Assembly (NCBI RefSeq): GCF_007992715.1
Contig: NZ_BKAU01000002.1
Location: 124,001 to 188,000 of the forward strand
Length of the DNA: 64,000 nt
Origin: Chitinophaga cymbidii
GTDB taxonomy: Bacteria > Bacteroidota > Bacteroidia > Chitinophagales > Chitinophagaceae
Direction of reading: 5' to 3'
In this document: in pieces, positions 35,989 to 46,310 of the stretch
Position numbering within the stretch: position 1 is the stretch's first letter
Layout: each line of letters begins with the position of its first letter
Notes under the pieces: model-generated
Database searches by the model: none
Told to the model about the DNA's origin: nothing
The model's input: only the letters and a program-made list of their open reading frames with translations
Translations under genes and position numbers: made by a program

Positions 35989-37068
35989 ATGAAGAAGATC
36001 GACTGGTACATATTTCGCAAGTTCGTCGGCACTTTCGTCTATTCCCTGATGATCCTGCTGGTGATCTCGGTGGTGATAGACATCACGGAAAAGATCGATG
36101 ACTTTATGACGCACAGCCTTTCCTTCTGGTTCGTGCTGACGAATTATTACATCGGCTTCATTCCGCATATTGCGGCATTGCTGTTTCCCCTGTTCATCTT
36201 CATCTCGGTTATTTTCTTCACTTCCAAGATGGCCTACAGAACGGAGATCGTAGCCATCCTGAGCAGTGGCGTGAGCTTCCGCCGTTTCCTGCGCCCTTAC
36301 TGGGTGGGGGCGGCGCTTTTTGCCGGCATCCTCTGGGCCGCGAACCAGTACGTGGTGCCGGTAGCCAACCGCATCCGCACATCGTTCGAGAACAAATACG
36401 TAAGCAGGCCGAAGACCGCCGAGGCCATGCGCAACAAAACGTTGCGGATAGACAGCGTGCGTTATATCACCTTTGACTATTACGATCCCAACTACAAGAC
36501 CGGCTCCGACTTCACCATGCAAACCATCGAGGGGCAGCAGGTGAAATACAAGCTCCGCGCGGAAAGGGTGGTATGGGATTCCGTGGGCCGCTCCTGGAAG
36601 CTGGAATATATTACCGAACGCACGATCGACGGCCTGCGGGAAAAGCTGACCTCGAAACAGGATTCCGTGCTGAAGATACCGCTGCATCCCTCCGAGCTGA
36701 TCGAGGAAAAGAACCGGCAGGAAGGGATGACCACGCCGGAGCTGAACCGCTACCTGGAAAGGGAAGAGCTGCGGGGCGCGGAAGGGCTGAGCGTGTATTA
36801 CGTGGAAAAATACCGGCGTACCTCCGCGGCTGTGGCTGTTGTTATACTCGTGCTCATCGGCGCGATCATTTCTAGCCGTAAAGTTCGTGGCGGGAGCGGC
36901 CTGCACCTCGCATTGGGGATCGTGATCAGCGCATCATATATTTTATTTTTACAATTCTCCACTGTATTCGCCACGAAAGCAGACCTGAACCCGCTGCTGG
37001 CGGCCTGGATACCCAATTTCCTGTTCGGCGCGCTGGCCTTCTGGCTGTATCTGCGCGCACCAAAATAA
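35989..37068 (+). CDS. LptF/LptG family lipopolysaccharide export permease
   Basis: A 359-residue membrane protein of the YjgP/YjgQ family. The N-terminal block KKIDWYIFRKFVGTF is typical, followed by three membrane helices, a periplasmic beta-jellyroll-like domain (about 125-265), and three more helices before the C-terminus. LptF and LptG form the membrane part of the ABC transporter that extracts lipopolysaccharide from the inner membrane. Bacteroidota often keep the two permease genes apart; only one is here. I used ATG 35989 rather than the upstream extension from 35974, which overlaps the promoter element. Confidence 0.9.
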   Translation: MKKIDWYIFRKFVGTFVYSLMILLVISVVIDITEKIDDFMTHSLSFWFVLTNYYIGFIPHIAALLFPLFIFISVIFFTSKMAYRTEIVAILSSGVSFRRFLRPYWVGAALFAGILWAANQYVVPVANRIRTSFENKYVSRPKTAEAMRNKTLRIDSVRYITFDYYDPNYKTGSDFTMQTIEGQQVKYKLRAERVVWDSVGRSWKLEYITERTIDGLREKLTSKQDSVLKIPLHPSELIEEKNRQEGMTTPELNRYLEREELRGAEGLSVYYVEKYRRTSAAVAVVILVLIGAIISSRKVRGGSGLHLALGIVISASYILFLQFSTVFATKADLNPLLAAWIPNFLFGALAFWLYLRAPK

Positions 37069-37071
37069 TCG

Positions 37072-37090
37072 CATTTTTTCGCAAAAAATG
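37072..37090 (+). terminator. A/T hairpin after the permease gene
   Basis: CATTTTTT, loop CGC, AAAAAATG: an eight-bp almost pure A/T stem directly after the stop. Weak as a terminator and lacking a separate T run; listed as a candidate only. Confidence 0.3.
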
Positions 37091-37145
37091 GCTGAAATAA
37101 TACGTTAAATCTGCATGCAGGGATACTGTTTATGCGATTAATCGT

Positions 37146-37153
37146 TACTTTTG
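37146..37153 (+). promoter_or_regulatory. Bacteroidota -7 element before citrate synthase
   Basis: TACTTTTG matches TAnnTTTG, 44 bases before the start codon. I see no clear -33 TTG at the right distance. Confidence 0.5.
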
Positions 37154-37197
37154 TCTATTGATCGAATTCGTTAATTTTTCTAAATCATTGCGGGAAA

Positions 37198-38523
37198 ATG
37201 AGTTATATAAAAGAGAAATTCAAGGCAAAGGCAGATGAGCTGAGCGCAGAAGTTAAGGACCTGCTCAAGAATCATGGCACAAAGAAAATAGATGAGGTGA
37301 CTGTGGCGCAGGCCTACCAGGGGATGCGCGGGATCACAGGACTGGTGACTGAAACCTCGCTGCTGGATGCGAATGAGGGTATCCGTTTCCGTGGGTATTC
37401 CATTCCTGAACTGCGCGAGCATCTTCCGAAAGCCCCGGGCGGCCAGGAACCCCTGCCCGAAGGTCTGTTCTACCTCATGCTGATCGGTGAGCTGCCGACA
37501 GAAGCGGACGTACAGAACCTGAGCAGCGTGCTGAGCCGCCGCTCACACGTGCCGAACCATGTGTTTGACGCCATCGAAGCATTGCCTGTTTCCACTCACC
37601 CCATGACCATGTTCACCGTGGCCGTGATGGCCCTGCAAACCGAATCCGTGTTTGCAAAAGCGTATGCTGACGGTATGAGCAAAAAAGATTACTGGAGCTA
37701 CATGTATGAAGATTCGCTGAATCTCATCGCGCGCCTCCCCCGCATCGCAGCGTATATCTACCGCCGCAAATACAAGAACGGCGACCACATACAACCGGAC
37801 GGCATGTTGGACTGGGCCGCCAACTTCGCGCACATGCTCGGCTACCGGAATGAAGATTTCAAGGAACTGATGCGCCTGTACATGGTGATCCACGCCGACC
37901 ACGAAGGTGGTAACGTGAGCGCACACACGACGCACCTCGTAGGCTCCGCGCTCAGCGACGCCTACCTGTCATTCGCCGCCGGACTGAACGGTCTTGCCGG
38001 CCCCCTGCACGGCCTCGCCAACCAGGAAGTGATCAAATGGATACTGGACATGCGCGAAGAACTCGGCGGCGGCATGCCGGACAAAGCGCAGATCGAAGCA
38101 TACGTGAAGAAGACCCTTGCCGAAGGCAAAGTGGTGCCGGGTTATGGCCATGCCGTACTCCGCAAGACCGATCCCCGCTTCACCGCGCAGATGGAGTTCG
38201 CAAAGAAACACCTGCCCGATGAAGAGCTCGTGCGCATCGTATGGCTCGTGTATGAAACAGTGCCCGATATCCTGAAAGATCTCGGCAAGGTGAAAAACCC
38301 CTGGCCTAACGTAGACGCCCATTCCGGCGCGCTGCTCGTGCATTACGGCCTGGTGGAATATGAATTTTACACCGTGCTGTTCGGCGTTTCCCGCGCCCTC
38401 GGCGTACTCGCCTCCCTCTGCTGGGACCGCGCCCTCGGCCTGTCGCTCGAAAGACCGAAATCCGTTACCTCCGAATGGATGAAACTGTTCGTGGAAGGTA
38501 AGGTAGAAGCCATCGCAGAATAG
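37198..38523 (+). CDS. citrate synthase, eukaryote-like type
   Basis: A 441-residue citrate synthase that condenses oxaloacetate and acetyl-CoA at the entry of the TCA cycle. It resembles the mitochondrial-type enzymes more than the hexameric Gram-negative type: [19 protein letters not shown] near the N-terminus, [28 protein letters not shown] with the first active-site His, [13 protein letters not shown] with the second, and NVDAHSG with the catalytic Asp. Full length. It has its own promoter-like element and a strong terminator, so it is probably a single-gene unit. Confidence 0.95.
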   Translation: MSYIKEKFKAKADELSAEVKDLLKNHGTKKIDEVTVAQAYQGMRGITGLVTETSLLDANEGIRFRGYSIPELREHLPKAPGGQEPLPEGLFYLMLIGELPTEADVQNLSSVLSRRSHVPNHVFDAIEALPVSTHPMTMFTVAVMALQTESVFAKAYADGMSKKDYWSYMYEDSLNLIARLPRIAAYIYRRKYKNGDHIQPDGMLDWAANFAHMLGYRNEDFKELMRLYMVIHADHEGGNVSAHTTHLVGSALSDAYLSFAAGLNGLAGPLHGLANQEVIKWILDMREELGGGMPDKAQIEAYVKKTLAEGKVVPGYGHAVLRKTDPRFTAQMEFAKKHLPDEELVRIVWLVYETVPDILKDLGKVKNPWPNVDAHSGALLVHYGLVEYEFYTVLFGVSRALGVLASLCWDRALGLSLERPKSVTSEWMKLFVEGKVEAIAE

Positions 38524-38543
38524 ATTGACCGCATCATATTTGT

Positions 38544-38579
38544 AAAGCAAACAGTCGCCCCGGCTGTTTGCTTTTTTTT
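38544..38579 (+). terminator. strong intrinsic terminator after citrate synthase
   Basis: AAAGCAAACAG, nine-base loop, CTGTTTGCTTT (11-bp perfect stem) running into a T tract. Confidence 0.93.
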
Positions 38580-38658
38580 AGGAACAGGCGTCCCGCTGTG
38601 CTCCCACGCCTCACACCCTGTTGCCTTTCTTTCCGAAAATGCCGTACTTCGTGCATCG

Positions 38659-40770
38659 ATGTCACTCATCACTTCCATATTATCCAATCCGATCGAATAC
38701 CTGAAAGGCGTAGGCCCGCAGAAAGGAGAGCTGCTGCGGAAAGAGATCAACCTGCACACCTTCCGCGATCTGCTCGAATACTACCCCTTCCGGTACATCG
38801 ACCGCACAAAAGTGGAGCGGATCGGTCACCTGAGCGGGTTTGAAGACTTCGTGCAGATCAGGGGGCGCATCATACACATGGAAGTAGTAGGAGAGAAAAG
38901 AGGCAAAAGGCTCGTGGCTACCCTGCAGGATGAAACCGGCCGGATAGACCTGGTGTGGTTCCAGGGATGGCAATGGATGCAGAAATCCCTGCGGGAAAAT
39001 GTGGCCTACCTCGTATTCGGCAGGATATCGCAGTTCAACGGCACCGTGCAGATGGCACATCCGGAAATGGACCTGCTCACGGAAGAAACCGCCACCGGCA
39101 AACAACACCTGGAGCCGGTATATTACACCACGGAAAAACTCAAAGCGCGCGGACTAACGGCGAAGGCTATAGGAAAACTTACCCGCAACCTGCTGGAACA
39201 GCTTTCACCCGGCGAGATACCCGAGAATATTCCCGCGCCGGTGCTGCAGCAGTTCCGCCTGATGCCCCGCGCCAGGGCTTTTTTCAAGATACATCTGCCC
39301 GCTTCCGAAGAAGAAGCAAAGCAGGCGCAGCGCAGGCTGAAGTTCGAAGAGCTGTTCCTCGCCCAGATACGCATCTGCCGCCTCAAGATCCGGCGGCATA
39401 AAGCGAGCCAGGGATTCGTCTTCGGCGCGGTCGGCGAAACGTTCAATACTTTTTATAACGATCATCTACCTTTTCCGCTCACCGGCGCGCAAAAAAGAGT
39501 GCTCAAGGAGATCCGCAAGGATACCATGACCGGCAGGCAGATGAACCGCCTGCTGCAGGGCGATGTAGGCAGCGGCAAAACCATGGTGGCCCTGCTCACG
39601 CTGCTGATGGCGCTGGACAACGGTTTCCAGGGATGCCTGATGGCGCCCACGGAAATACTGGCACAGCAGCACTTTGCAGGCATCTCGGAGCTGCTGAAAG
39701 ACATGCCGGTGAAAGTGGCGCTGCTGACGGGAAACGTTAAAGGCAAAGCGCGCAAGGAAATACTGAAAGAAACCGCGGAAGGCAACATCCACATCCTCAT
39801 CGGCACGCACGCATTGCTGGAAAATGAAGTGAAATTCTCCCACCTCGGTATGGCCATCGTGGATGAGCAGCACCGCTTCGGCGTGGCCCAACGGGCACGC
39901 CTGTGGGAAAAGAACCATATCCCGCCGCACATCCTGGTGATGACGGCAACGCCTATCCCGCGAACGCTGGCCATGACCGTGTATGGCGACCTGGACGTAT
40001 CCGTGATCGACGAAATGCCGCCGGGCCGCAAGCCCATCACCACCGTACACCGCACGGAATACCAGCGCCCGCAGGTAATGGATTTCATCAAGGACGAAAT
40101 ACGCAAAGGCCGGCAGGCTTATATCGTTTACCCCCTCATCGAAGAATCCGCGAGCCTTGATTACGAGAACCTTACCAAAGGATACGAAGAGGTAAAAGCC
40201 TTCTTCCCCGAACCGAAATATTACATCAGCATGGTGCACGGCCGCCAGCCGGTAGACCAGCGGGAAGCCAACATGCACCGCTTCGTGACCGGCGACACCC
40301 AGATCATGGTGGCCACCACGGTGATAGAAGTAGGCGTGAACGTGCCCAATGCCTCCGTGATGGTGATAGAAAGCACCGAGCGGTTCGGATTGTCGCAGCT
40401 GCACCAGTTGCGCGGGCGGGTTGGCAGGGGAGCGGAACAGAGCTATTGTATATTGATGACCGGCAACAAAGTGGGGAAAGATTCGCAGGAGCGGGTAAAA
40501 GTGATGGTGCAGACGAACAACGGCTTTGTGATCTCGGAAAAGGATATGGAACTGCGGGGGCCGGGCGATATCGAAGGCACCCGGCAAAGCGGGCTGCTGG
40601 ACCTGAAGCTGGCCGATATTGTGCAGGACCGCGCCATGCTCGCGGCCGCCCGGGAGTCCGCCGAAAAAATACTGGAAGAAGATCCCGACCTGGAACTGGC
40701 TGAGAATAAACCCCTTCACGACTATCTCGCCACCCAACGGTCAAAATCCGCATGGAGCAAAATATCCTGA
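38659..40770 (+). CDS. recG: ATP-dependent DNA helicase RecG
   Basis: A 703-residue RecG, normal length, that reverses stalled replication forks and processes Holliday junctions. The N-terminal wedge/OB domain includes VGPQKGELLRKE and FVQIRGRI. Helicase motifs: Walker A GDVGSGKT, motif II DEQHRFG, the TATPIPRT motif III, and the C-terminal motif VI QLHQLRGRVGRG. The C-terminal LRGPGDIEGTRQSG is family specific. ATG 38659 is the natural start, close after the terminator of the previous gene. Confidence 0.95.
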   Translation: MSLITSILSNPIEYLKGVGPQKGELLRKEINLHTFRDLLEYYPFRYIDRTKVERIGHLSGFEDFVQIRGRIIHMEVVGEKRGKRLVATLQDETGRIDLVWFQGWQWMQKSLRENVAYLVFGRISQFNGTVQMAHPEMDLLTEETATGKQHLEPVYYTTEKLKARGLTAKAIGKLTRNLLEQLSPGEIPENIPAPVLQQFRLMPRARAFFKIHLPASEEEAKQAQRRLKFEELFLAQIRICRLKIRRHKASQGFVFGAVGETFNTFYNDHLPFPLTGAQKRVLKEIRKDTMTGRQMNRLLQGDVGSGKTMVALLTLLMALDNGFQGCLMAPTEILAQQHFAGISELLKDMPVKVALLTGNVKGKARKEILKETAEGNIHILIGTHALLENEVKFSHLGMAIVDEQHRFGVAQRARLWEKNHIPPHILVMTATPIPRTLAMTVYGDLDVSVIDEMPPGRKPITTVHRTEYQRPQVMDFIKDEIRKGRQAYIVYPLIEESASLDYENLTKGYEEVKAFFPEPKYYISMVHGRQPVDQREANMHRFVTGDTQIMVATTVIEVGVNVPNASVMVIESTERFGLSQLHQLRGRVGRGAEQSYCILMTGNKVGKDSQERVKVMVQTNNGFVISEKDMELRGPGDIEGTRQSGLLDLKLADIVQDRAMLAAARESAEKILEEDPDLELAENKPLHDYLATQRSKSAWSKIS

Positions 40771-40973
40771 TCACTTTTTCGTTGTATTGCTGGATGCGCC
40801 GGCGGGGGAGGATTGACTATGAAATTGTTGCTTGCCTTTACCGAAAACGTTCATCACCCGCCGGCCGCCACTCAATCCGCCATTTCTCCGTTAAACCGTA
40901 ACAAATTGAGGTAACAAACCGTTAAAATAAGTATATTACTTTAACAGGAAACAATCTTAAAAATCAGAACCGC

Positions 40974-43900
40974 TTGAAATCTACTCACCCTATCGGCCTT
41001 TTTATTGCACTTCAAGTCTGTCTCCTCTTTATGATAGGTGTGCCTGCGCGGGGACAGGAGAGCAGCAGCAATTTTTCGCCCCTCGAATATATTGAGAACA
41101 AAGGCCAGTGGACCGGCGATTTTCAATACCGGGCGGACCTCGCTACGGCCAGTATCTTCGTAAAGAAAAACGGTTTCCGGTTCCTGTTGCTAAGCAAAGA
41201 AGACCTGGCCAGCATCCCCGAGCTGAACCACGGCCACATGCAGGATTCCTCCGGCGGCAAGCCCATCTATTTCCCGGACCCCGGTCACGTGAACCTGCCC
41301 GGCAAGCTCCCCGGCAAACCCGGTTCCGGCAACGGCGAGAACGGCGGCATCGCCCATCCCCCCGTCAGGGGCCATGCGTACGACCTGGAGTTCCTCAACA
41401 CCCTGCCCAACCCGGAGATCATTCCCTCCAAACCCACCCGCGAAAACAATATCACCTATATACTTGGTAACGACCGCTCCCGCTGGAAATCCGGCATCGG
41501 CGCATATACCAGCCTGCTGTACAAAGAGTTGTACCGGAATATAGATATGCAGGTATATTCGGAAAGCGGACAGATGAAATATGATCTGATCGTACATCCC
41601 GGCGGCAATCCTGATAACATACAGTTTTCCTATTCCGGCGCTACGGCGCTTTCGCTGAAAAAAGGCAACCTGCATGTGCAGACCTCCGTGGGAGAAGCCA
41701 TAGAACTGGCGCCCTTCGCTTACCAGTATATCAACAGCCAGCGCAAGCGCGTAAACGTGTCTTACCAGTTAAGCGGAACAACCGTGCGCTTCAAGGTGTC
41801 CGGCAAATACGACAGCCAGTATCCGCTGGTGATAGATCCCACCGTGGTATTCGCCACGCTCAGCGGCTCCCGCGCGGACAACTGGGGCTTTACCGCTACC
41901 TACGACGCGCAGGGCAACTTTTATGCGGGCGGCATTGCCTTTAATACCGGCTATCCCGTTTCCACCGGCGCTTACGATAACTCCTTCAACGGCGGTTCAT
42001 TCGATATGTCCATCACCAAGTTCAATCCCGCCGGCTCGCAGATCGTTTACTCCACCTATGTGGGCGGTGGCGGCGAAGATCAGCCGCACAGTCTTTTTGT
42101 GGATGCGCAGGGCCAGCTGGTGATCTCCGGCCGCACCAACTCTTCCGACTTCCCCGTTGACACTACTTACGGCCCCGGCGGCGGTTTTGATATTACGGTG
42201 ACGAAATTGTCCGCCACCGGCAACGCGCTGATGGGGTCTGTACGGATCGGCGGCACCAGCAACGACGGCGTCAATATGCGGCCGGACAAAAAAGGGCCTA
42301 CCGATGTGCTGTTGAGGAATTACGGGGATGACGCCCGTAGCGAAGTGGTGATAGACGGCGCCGGAGCGATCTACATCGCCAGCTCCACACAATCCGGCGA
42401 TTTTCCCGCTTCAGCAACGGCTTTCCAGCCGTCTTACGGCGGCGGCCGCCAGGATGGCGTGGTGATCAAGCTCACGCCGAACGTGCGCCTGCAGTGGGCC
42501 AGCTTCCTTGGCGGCAGTGCGGAGGATGCGGCATATGTGCTGGCTGTTAACAACGGCACCAGCGTATACGTGGCCGGCGGCACCGCCAGCAGCAATTTCC
42601 CGACACGCGCCGGCGCTTTGTATCCTGCTTACAGGGGCGGAGCATGCGACGGCTACATCACCCATATCGCCGGCAACGGCACGTCCATCCTGCAATCCAC
42701 CTTCATGGGCTCTGATAACAGCCGGGCGGACCAGGTGTATGGCATTCAGCTGGACCGGGACGGCGATGTATATGTAATGGGAACAACGGAAGGCAACTGG
42801 CCGATTCAGCAGCCTACCGGCACCGCCACTTTCTATAACGACAATTCCAAACAGTTCATCAGCAAGCTGCGGCCCAATCTTTCCGGGTTCATTTATTCCA
42901 CCACCTTCGGCAAAGCCGCGGCGCAGCCCAGCCTGTCACCCGTAGCCTTCCTGGTAGACCGCTGCCAGAACGTGTATGTGTCCGGGTGGGGCGGCTCCCT
43001 GAACTCCGGCAATAATTTTTCAAACTCGGGCACCGCCGGCCTGCCGGTAACTTCCGACGCCCGCAAGCCCACATCCGATAACAGCGACTTTTATTTCTTC
43101 GTGATGCAGCGCGATGCGCTGGGCATCCTGTATGGTACTTTCTACGGCGGTAACGGTCTTGCCGAACACGTAGACGGCGGCACCAGCCGCTTTGACCAGA
43201 ACGGGGTGATCTACCAGGCCATCTGCGCCGCCTGCGGCAGCGGCCGCAAGCCCCGCTTCCCCACCACGCCCGGCGCTTATAACAGCGGCATTCCGGACGG
43301 ATGTAACCTCGGTGCGCTGAAGATCGCTTTTAACCTGGACGGTGTACGGGCCGGGCTTACCACGGAGGAAAGAAAAAGGAACTACTGCGTGCCCGCCACC
43401 ATCACGTTCCTCGATACCACCAACGTACCGGCGCAAAGCTGGACCTGGAACTTCGGCGACGGCACCCCTGAAGTAACGAACACCAGCTCCACCATGACCC
43501 ATACCTACAGCGTGGTAGGAGATTACACCGTGATGATGATCAAGTACGATCCGGCCAGCTGTAATTTACGGGACACCGCTTTCCTGGACATCCGCGTACG
43601 GGCGGACGAGGCTACTGTTGGCTTCACCGACCGCCGCCTGGACCCCTGCACCGAACTGAACTACGAATTTGACAATACATCCGTAGCGCCCGCCGGCAAA
43701 CCGTTCACCAACCGGTCTTTCGTGTGGAACTTTGGCGACGGCACGCCCACGGATACAACGGATGAAAGCACCCAAACGCATAGCTACGCCGCGGAAGGCG
43801 TGTACACGGTAACGCTCACCCTCATCGACACCAATTACTGTAACGCGCCGGAAGTGATCACCCGCCAGCTTCGTGTGGCGGCCAACGTGTTCGCCCTGTT

Positions 43901-44642
43901 CGAAGTGCCGGACAGCTCCTGCGCGCCTTACGCGGCTATATTCGATAACACCTCCAAAGGAGGTGTGACCTTCGAGTGGGATTTCGGGGATGGAACAACT
44001 TCCACAGAAATATACCCCACCCACATCTACACACAACCGGGCCGTTACCTCGTGACCATGATCGCCAACGACCCGAACACCTGTAACCTCACGGACGATA
44101 CTTCCATGTATATCACGGTGTTACCTCCGCCGGTGGCAGGGTTTACCTACCAGCCCACTACGCCCGTGGAGAACACGCCGCATGTTTTTACCAATACTTC
44201 CACAGGTGCGGCACACTATTGGTGGACATTTGGTGACGGGGATACTTCTTCGGCCGTGAACCCCACGCACCAGTATCTCGCCACAGGCACCTATGAGGTT
44301 TGCCTGATCGCGGAAACCGAGTTCGGATGCCATGATACGATCTGTCAGACCGTTAGCGCGATCGTGAACCCGCTGTTTGACGTGCCTACCGCATTTTCGC
44401 CTAACGGAGACGGTATCAACGATATATGGGAAGTGAAAAGCTTCGGTATAACGAAATACGAAATGAAGGTCTTTAACCGCTGGGGCCAGCTGGTGTTCGT
44501 GTCGAACGATCAGAAGCTGGGATGGAACGGCCGCTTCAACGGCGCCCTCCAGCCGATGGACGCTTATGCTTACGTATTGAATATTGAGTTCAGTCATGGT
44601 GAGCGGGTGACCAAAACAGGAAACGTTACTTTGTTAAGATAG
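40974..44642 (+). CDS. large T9SS-secreted SBBP/PKD adhesin-like protein with CHU_C type B sorting domain
   Basis: A 1222-residue protein starting at TTG 40974, with no ATG ahead of its signal peptide (GLFIALQVCLLFMIGVPARG). The N-terminal domain opens PLEYIENKGQW, the start of many Bacteroidota SBBP proteins. SBBP-type beta-propeller repeats follow (about 290-760), each with a YVGGGGED- or FLGGSAED-like strand. Four PKD domains (about 800-1130) show WNFGDGT, WNFGDGT, WDFGDGT and WTFGDGD. The C-terminus is a gliding-motility-associated domain with FSPNGDGIND and the end TGNVTLLR, a type B T9SS signal. It should be surface-attached or secreted. It probably forms an operon with the following PorP/SprF gene, seven bases away. 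Confidence 0.9.
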   Translation: MKSTHPIGLFIALQVCLLFMIGVPARGQESSSNFSPLEYIENKGQWTGDFQYRADLATASIFVKKNGFRFLLLSKEDLASIPELNHGHMQDSSGGKPIYFPDPGHVNLPGKLPGKPGSGNGENGGIAHPPVRGHAYDLEFLNTLPNPEIIPSKPTRENNITYILGNDRSRWKSGIGAYTSLLYKELYRNIDMQVYSESGQMKYDLIVHPGGNPDNIQFSYSGATALSLKKGNLHVQTSVGEAIELAPFAYQYINSQRKRVNVSYQLSGTTVRFKVSGKYDSQYPLVIDPTVVFATLSGSRADNWGFTATYDAQGNFYAGGIAFNTGYPVSTGAYDNSFNGGSFDMSITKFNPAGSQIVYSTYVGGGGEDQPHSLFVDAQGQLVISGRTNSSDFPVDTTYGPGGGFDITVTKLSATGNALMGSVRIGGTSNDGVNMRPDKKGPTDVLLRNYGDDARSEVVIDGAGAIYIASSTQSGDFPASATAFQPSYGGGRQDGVVIKLTPNVRLQWASFLGGSAEDAAYVLAVNNGTSVYVAGGTASSNFPTRAGALYPAYRGGACDGYITHIAGNGTSILQSTFMGSDNSRADQVYGIQLDRDGDVYVMGTTEGNWPIQQPTGTATFYNDNSKQFISKLRPNLSGFIYSTTFGKAAAQPSLSPVAFLVDRCQNVYVSGWGGSLNSGNNFSNSGTAGLPVTSDARKPTSDNSDFYFFVMQRDALGILYGTFYGGNGLAEHVDGGTSRFDQNGVIYQAICAACGSGRKPRFPTTPGAYNSGIPDGCNLGALKIAFNLDGVRAGLTTEERKRNYCVPATITFLDTTNVPAQSWTWNFGDGTPEVTNTSSTMTHTYSVVGDYTVMMIKYDPASCNLRDTAFLDIRVRADEATVGFTDRRLDPCTELNYEFDNTSVAPAGKPFTNRSFVWNFGDGTPTDTTDESTQTHSYAAEGVYTVTLTLIDTNYCNAPEVITRQLRVAANVFALFEVPDSSCAPYAAIFDNTSKGGVTFEWDFGDGTTSTEIYPTHIYTQPGRYLVTMIANDPNTCNLTDDTSMYITVLPPPVAGFTYQPTTPVENTPHVFTNTSTGAAHYWWTFGDGDTSSAVNPTHQYLATGTYEVCLIAETEFGCHDTICQTVSAIVNPLFDVPTAFSPNGDGINDIWEVKSFGITKYEMKVFNRWGQLVFVSNDQKLGWNGRFNGALQPMDAYAYVLNIEFSHGERVTKTGNVTLLR

Positions 44643-44649
44643 TTTGGTT

Positions 44650-45669
44650 ATGAGAAAGATTGCCTACCACATGATCCTGGTTTGTTGCCTGACGGGTGCT
44701 GTTTCAGCTTCCGCCCAGGACCTGCACTTTTCGCAGTTCTTCAACTCACCGCTTTCCACCAATCCCGCCAATACAGGTTTTATCCCGGATGGCAACTACC
44801 GCCTGGGCATCAATTACCGCAACCAGTGGGCCACCATCCCCGTTCCATATAAAACGATGTCGCTGTTCGGCGATTTCCAGCTGTTCCGCGATCAGCTGGA
44901 ATATGGATGGGTAGGCGTTGGCGGCATGCTGCTCCGCGATGTGGCGGGCACCGGCAATCTCACTTCCACCAAGGCTTACGGCTCCGTGGCCTATCACCAG
45001 CTGTTGGGGCAAAGCAGTCTGTTGTCCGCCGGCTTCAATTTCGGATATGCGAATAAACGGGTAGACCTGAGCAAGCTGACCTTCGGCACCCAGTGGAACG
45101 GACAGTTCTTCGATTCCCAGATGGTGTCCGGCGAGCCGATCGACAACTCCTCCATCGGGTATTTCGATATGCAGGTAGGCATGAACTATGCGTATTTCCC
45201 GACCGACAATATCTACATTAACGGCGGCTTTTCCGTGCATCATGTGAACAAGCCCCGTGAAACCTTTTACAGCGGCAACAACCAGATAGAGCCGCGGTAC
45301 ATCGGCTTCCTGAATGCCAGCCTGAAAATGAGCGATTACATCATCCTCAACCCCGGCGCCTATTACGCCCGCCAGGCCAATTCCAGCGAAACGATGTTCG
45401 GCTTTTACGCCGCCTACAACCTCTCCGGTGACGGCGACAAGCAGGTGTTCGGCGGATTGTATTACCGCGTGAAGGATGCTTTTCCGTTCGTGGTTGGCTA
45501 CCAGATGAGCAACGTGCGCCTGATGTTCAATTACGATGTTACTTCTTCCAATCTTGCCGTGGCGAACAGCCGCCAGGGCGCATACGAGCTGAGCCTTGTG
45601 TACACCGGCGTTTATCCGAACCGCGCTTTCGGCAGGGCAAGAAGAGCATCGCTGTGCCCCTCATTTTAA
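44650..45669 (+). CDS. PorP/SprF family outer-membrane protein
   Basis: A 339-residue protein with a signal peptide (MILVCCLTGAVSASAQ) and the family opening QDLHFSQFFNSPLSTNPANTG. Alternating strands and frequent aromatic residues fit a beta-barrel. PorP/SprF proteins attach type B T9SS cargo to the cell surface and are often encoded next to their partner, here the CHU_C protein immediately upstream. I use ATG 44650; a TTG at 44644 would add two residues. The C-terminus ends in a short Arg-rich tail. Confidence 0.9.
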   Translation: MRKIAYHMILVCCLTGAVSASAQDLHFSQFFNSPLSTNPANTGFIPDGNYRLGINYRNQWATIPVPYKTMSLFGDFQLFRDQLEYGWVGVGGMLLRDVAGTGNLTSTKAYGSVAYHQLLGQSSLLSAGFNFGYANKRVDLSKLTFGTQWNGQFFDSQMVSGEPIDNSSIGYFDMQVGMNYAYFPTDNIYINGGFSVHHVNKPRETFYSGNNQIEPRYIGFLNASLKMSDYIILNPGAYYARQANSSETMFGFYAAYNLSGDGDKQVFGGLYYRVKDAFPFVVGYQMSNVRLMFNYDVTSSNLAVANSRQGAYELSLVYTGVYPNRAFGRARRASLCPSF

Positions 45670-45730
45670 CATTTAATATGCCTGCCAATTGCCGGAAAAC
45701 CGATAATTTAGCCGGACATAAATATGTACT

Positions 45731-46300
45731 ATGCAACGTTTACTCCTCGCCGTTATATTGCTCTTCAGCGTGCATGCCGCATCCGCGCAAGGTTATGTAA
45801 CCGACAGCTCCCGCGGTTTTGATAAAAGCAGGCTGATGGTTGGCGGAGCGCTCGGCTTTTCATTTGGTGACTATACCTTTGTGAACGTATCCCCGCTGAT
45901 AGGCTACCGCTTTTCTCCCATGTTCGCCGCGGGCATCAACATCAACGCGCAATATGCCGCGCAGCGCTTTCGGTATGAAGGGGAGATCACCGAACGAAAT
46001 AATTATTCCATCTTTGGTGGCGGCGTGTTCGCCCGCTTTTATCCCATTGATCAGTTCTTCATTCATGCGCAACCGGAGTATAACAGGATCGCTGTAAAAA
46101 ATACAACTTACGGCGACGAACGCATCGTTAGAAAAGACAGTTACTTTACGCCCAGCCTGCTGCTCGGCGGCGGTTACGCCCAACCGATCGGCGGCAACTC
46201 CGCCATTACATTTATGATCCTCTACGATGTGCTGCAGGACAGGAACTCACCCTATATGAACCGTCCCATCTTTTCCGGCGGCGTGAATCTCGGCCTGTAA
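45731..46300 (+). CDS. small outer-membrane beta-barrel-like protein
   Basis: A 189-residue protein with a signal peptide (LLLAVILLFSVHAASAQ) and an eight-strand-like pattern: LMVGGALGFSFGDYTF, VSPLIGYRFSPMFAAGI, IFGGGVFARFYPI, PSLLLGGGYAQPI and a final FSGGVNLGL with an aromatic-poor end. It resembles small OmpA-like or OMP_b-brl barrels; function unknown. A gap of 61 bases separates it from the PorP/SprF gene, and 10 bases from the symporter gene that follows. Confidence 0.68.
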   Translation: MQRLLLAVILLFSVHAASAQGYVTDSSRGFDKSRLMVGGALGFSFGDYTFVNVSPLIGYRFSPMFAAGININAQYAAQRFRYEGEITERNNYSIFGGGVFARFYPIDQFFIHAQPEYNRIAVKNTTYGDERIVRKDSYFTPSLLLGGGYAQPIGGNSAITFMILYDVLQDRNSPYMNRPIFSGGVNLGL

Positions 46301-46310
46301 CCCGTTTGCA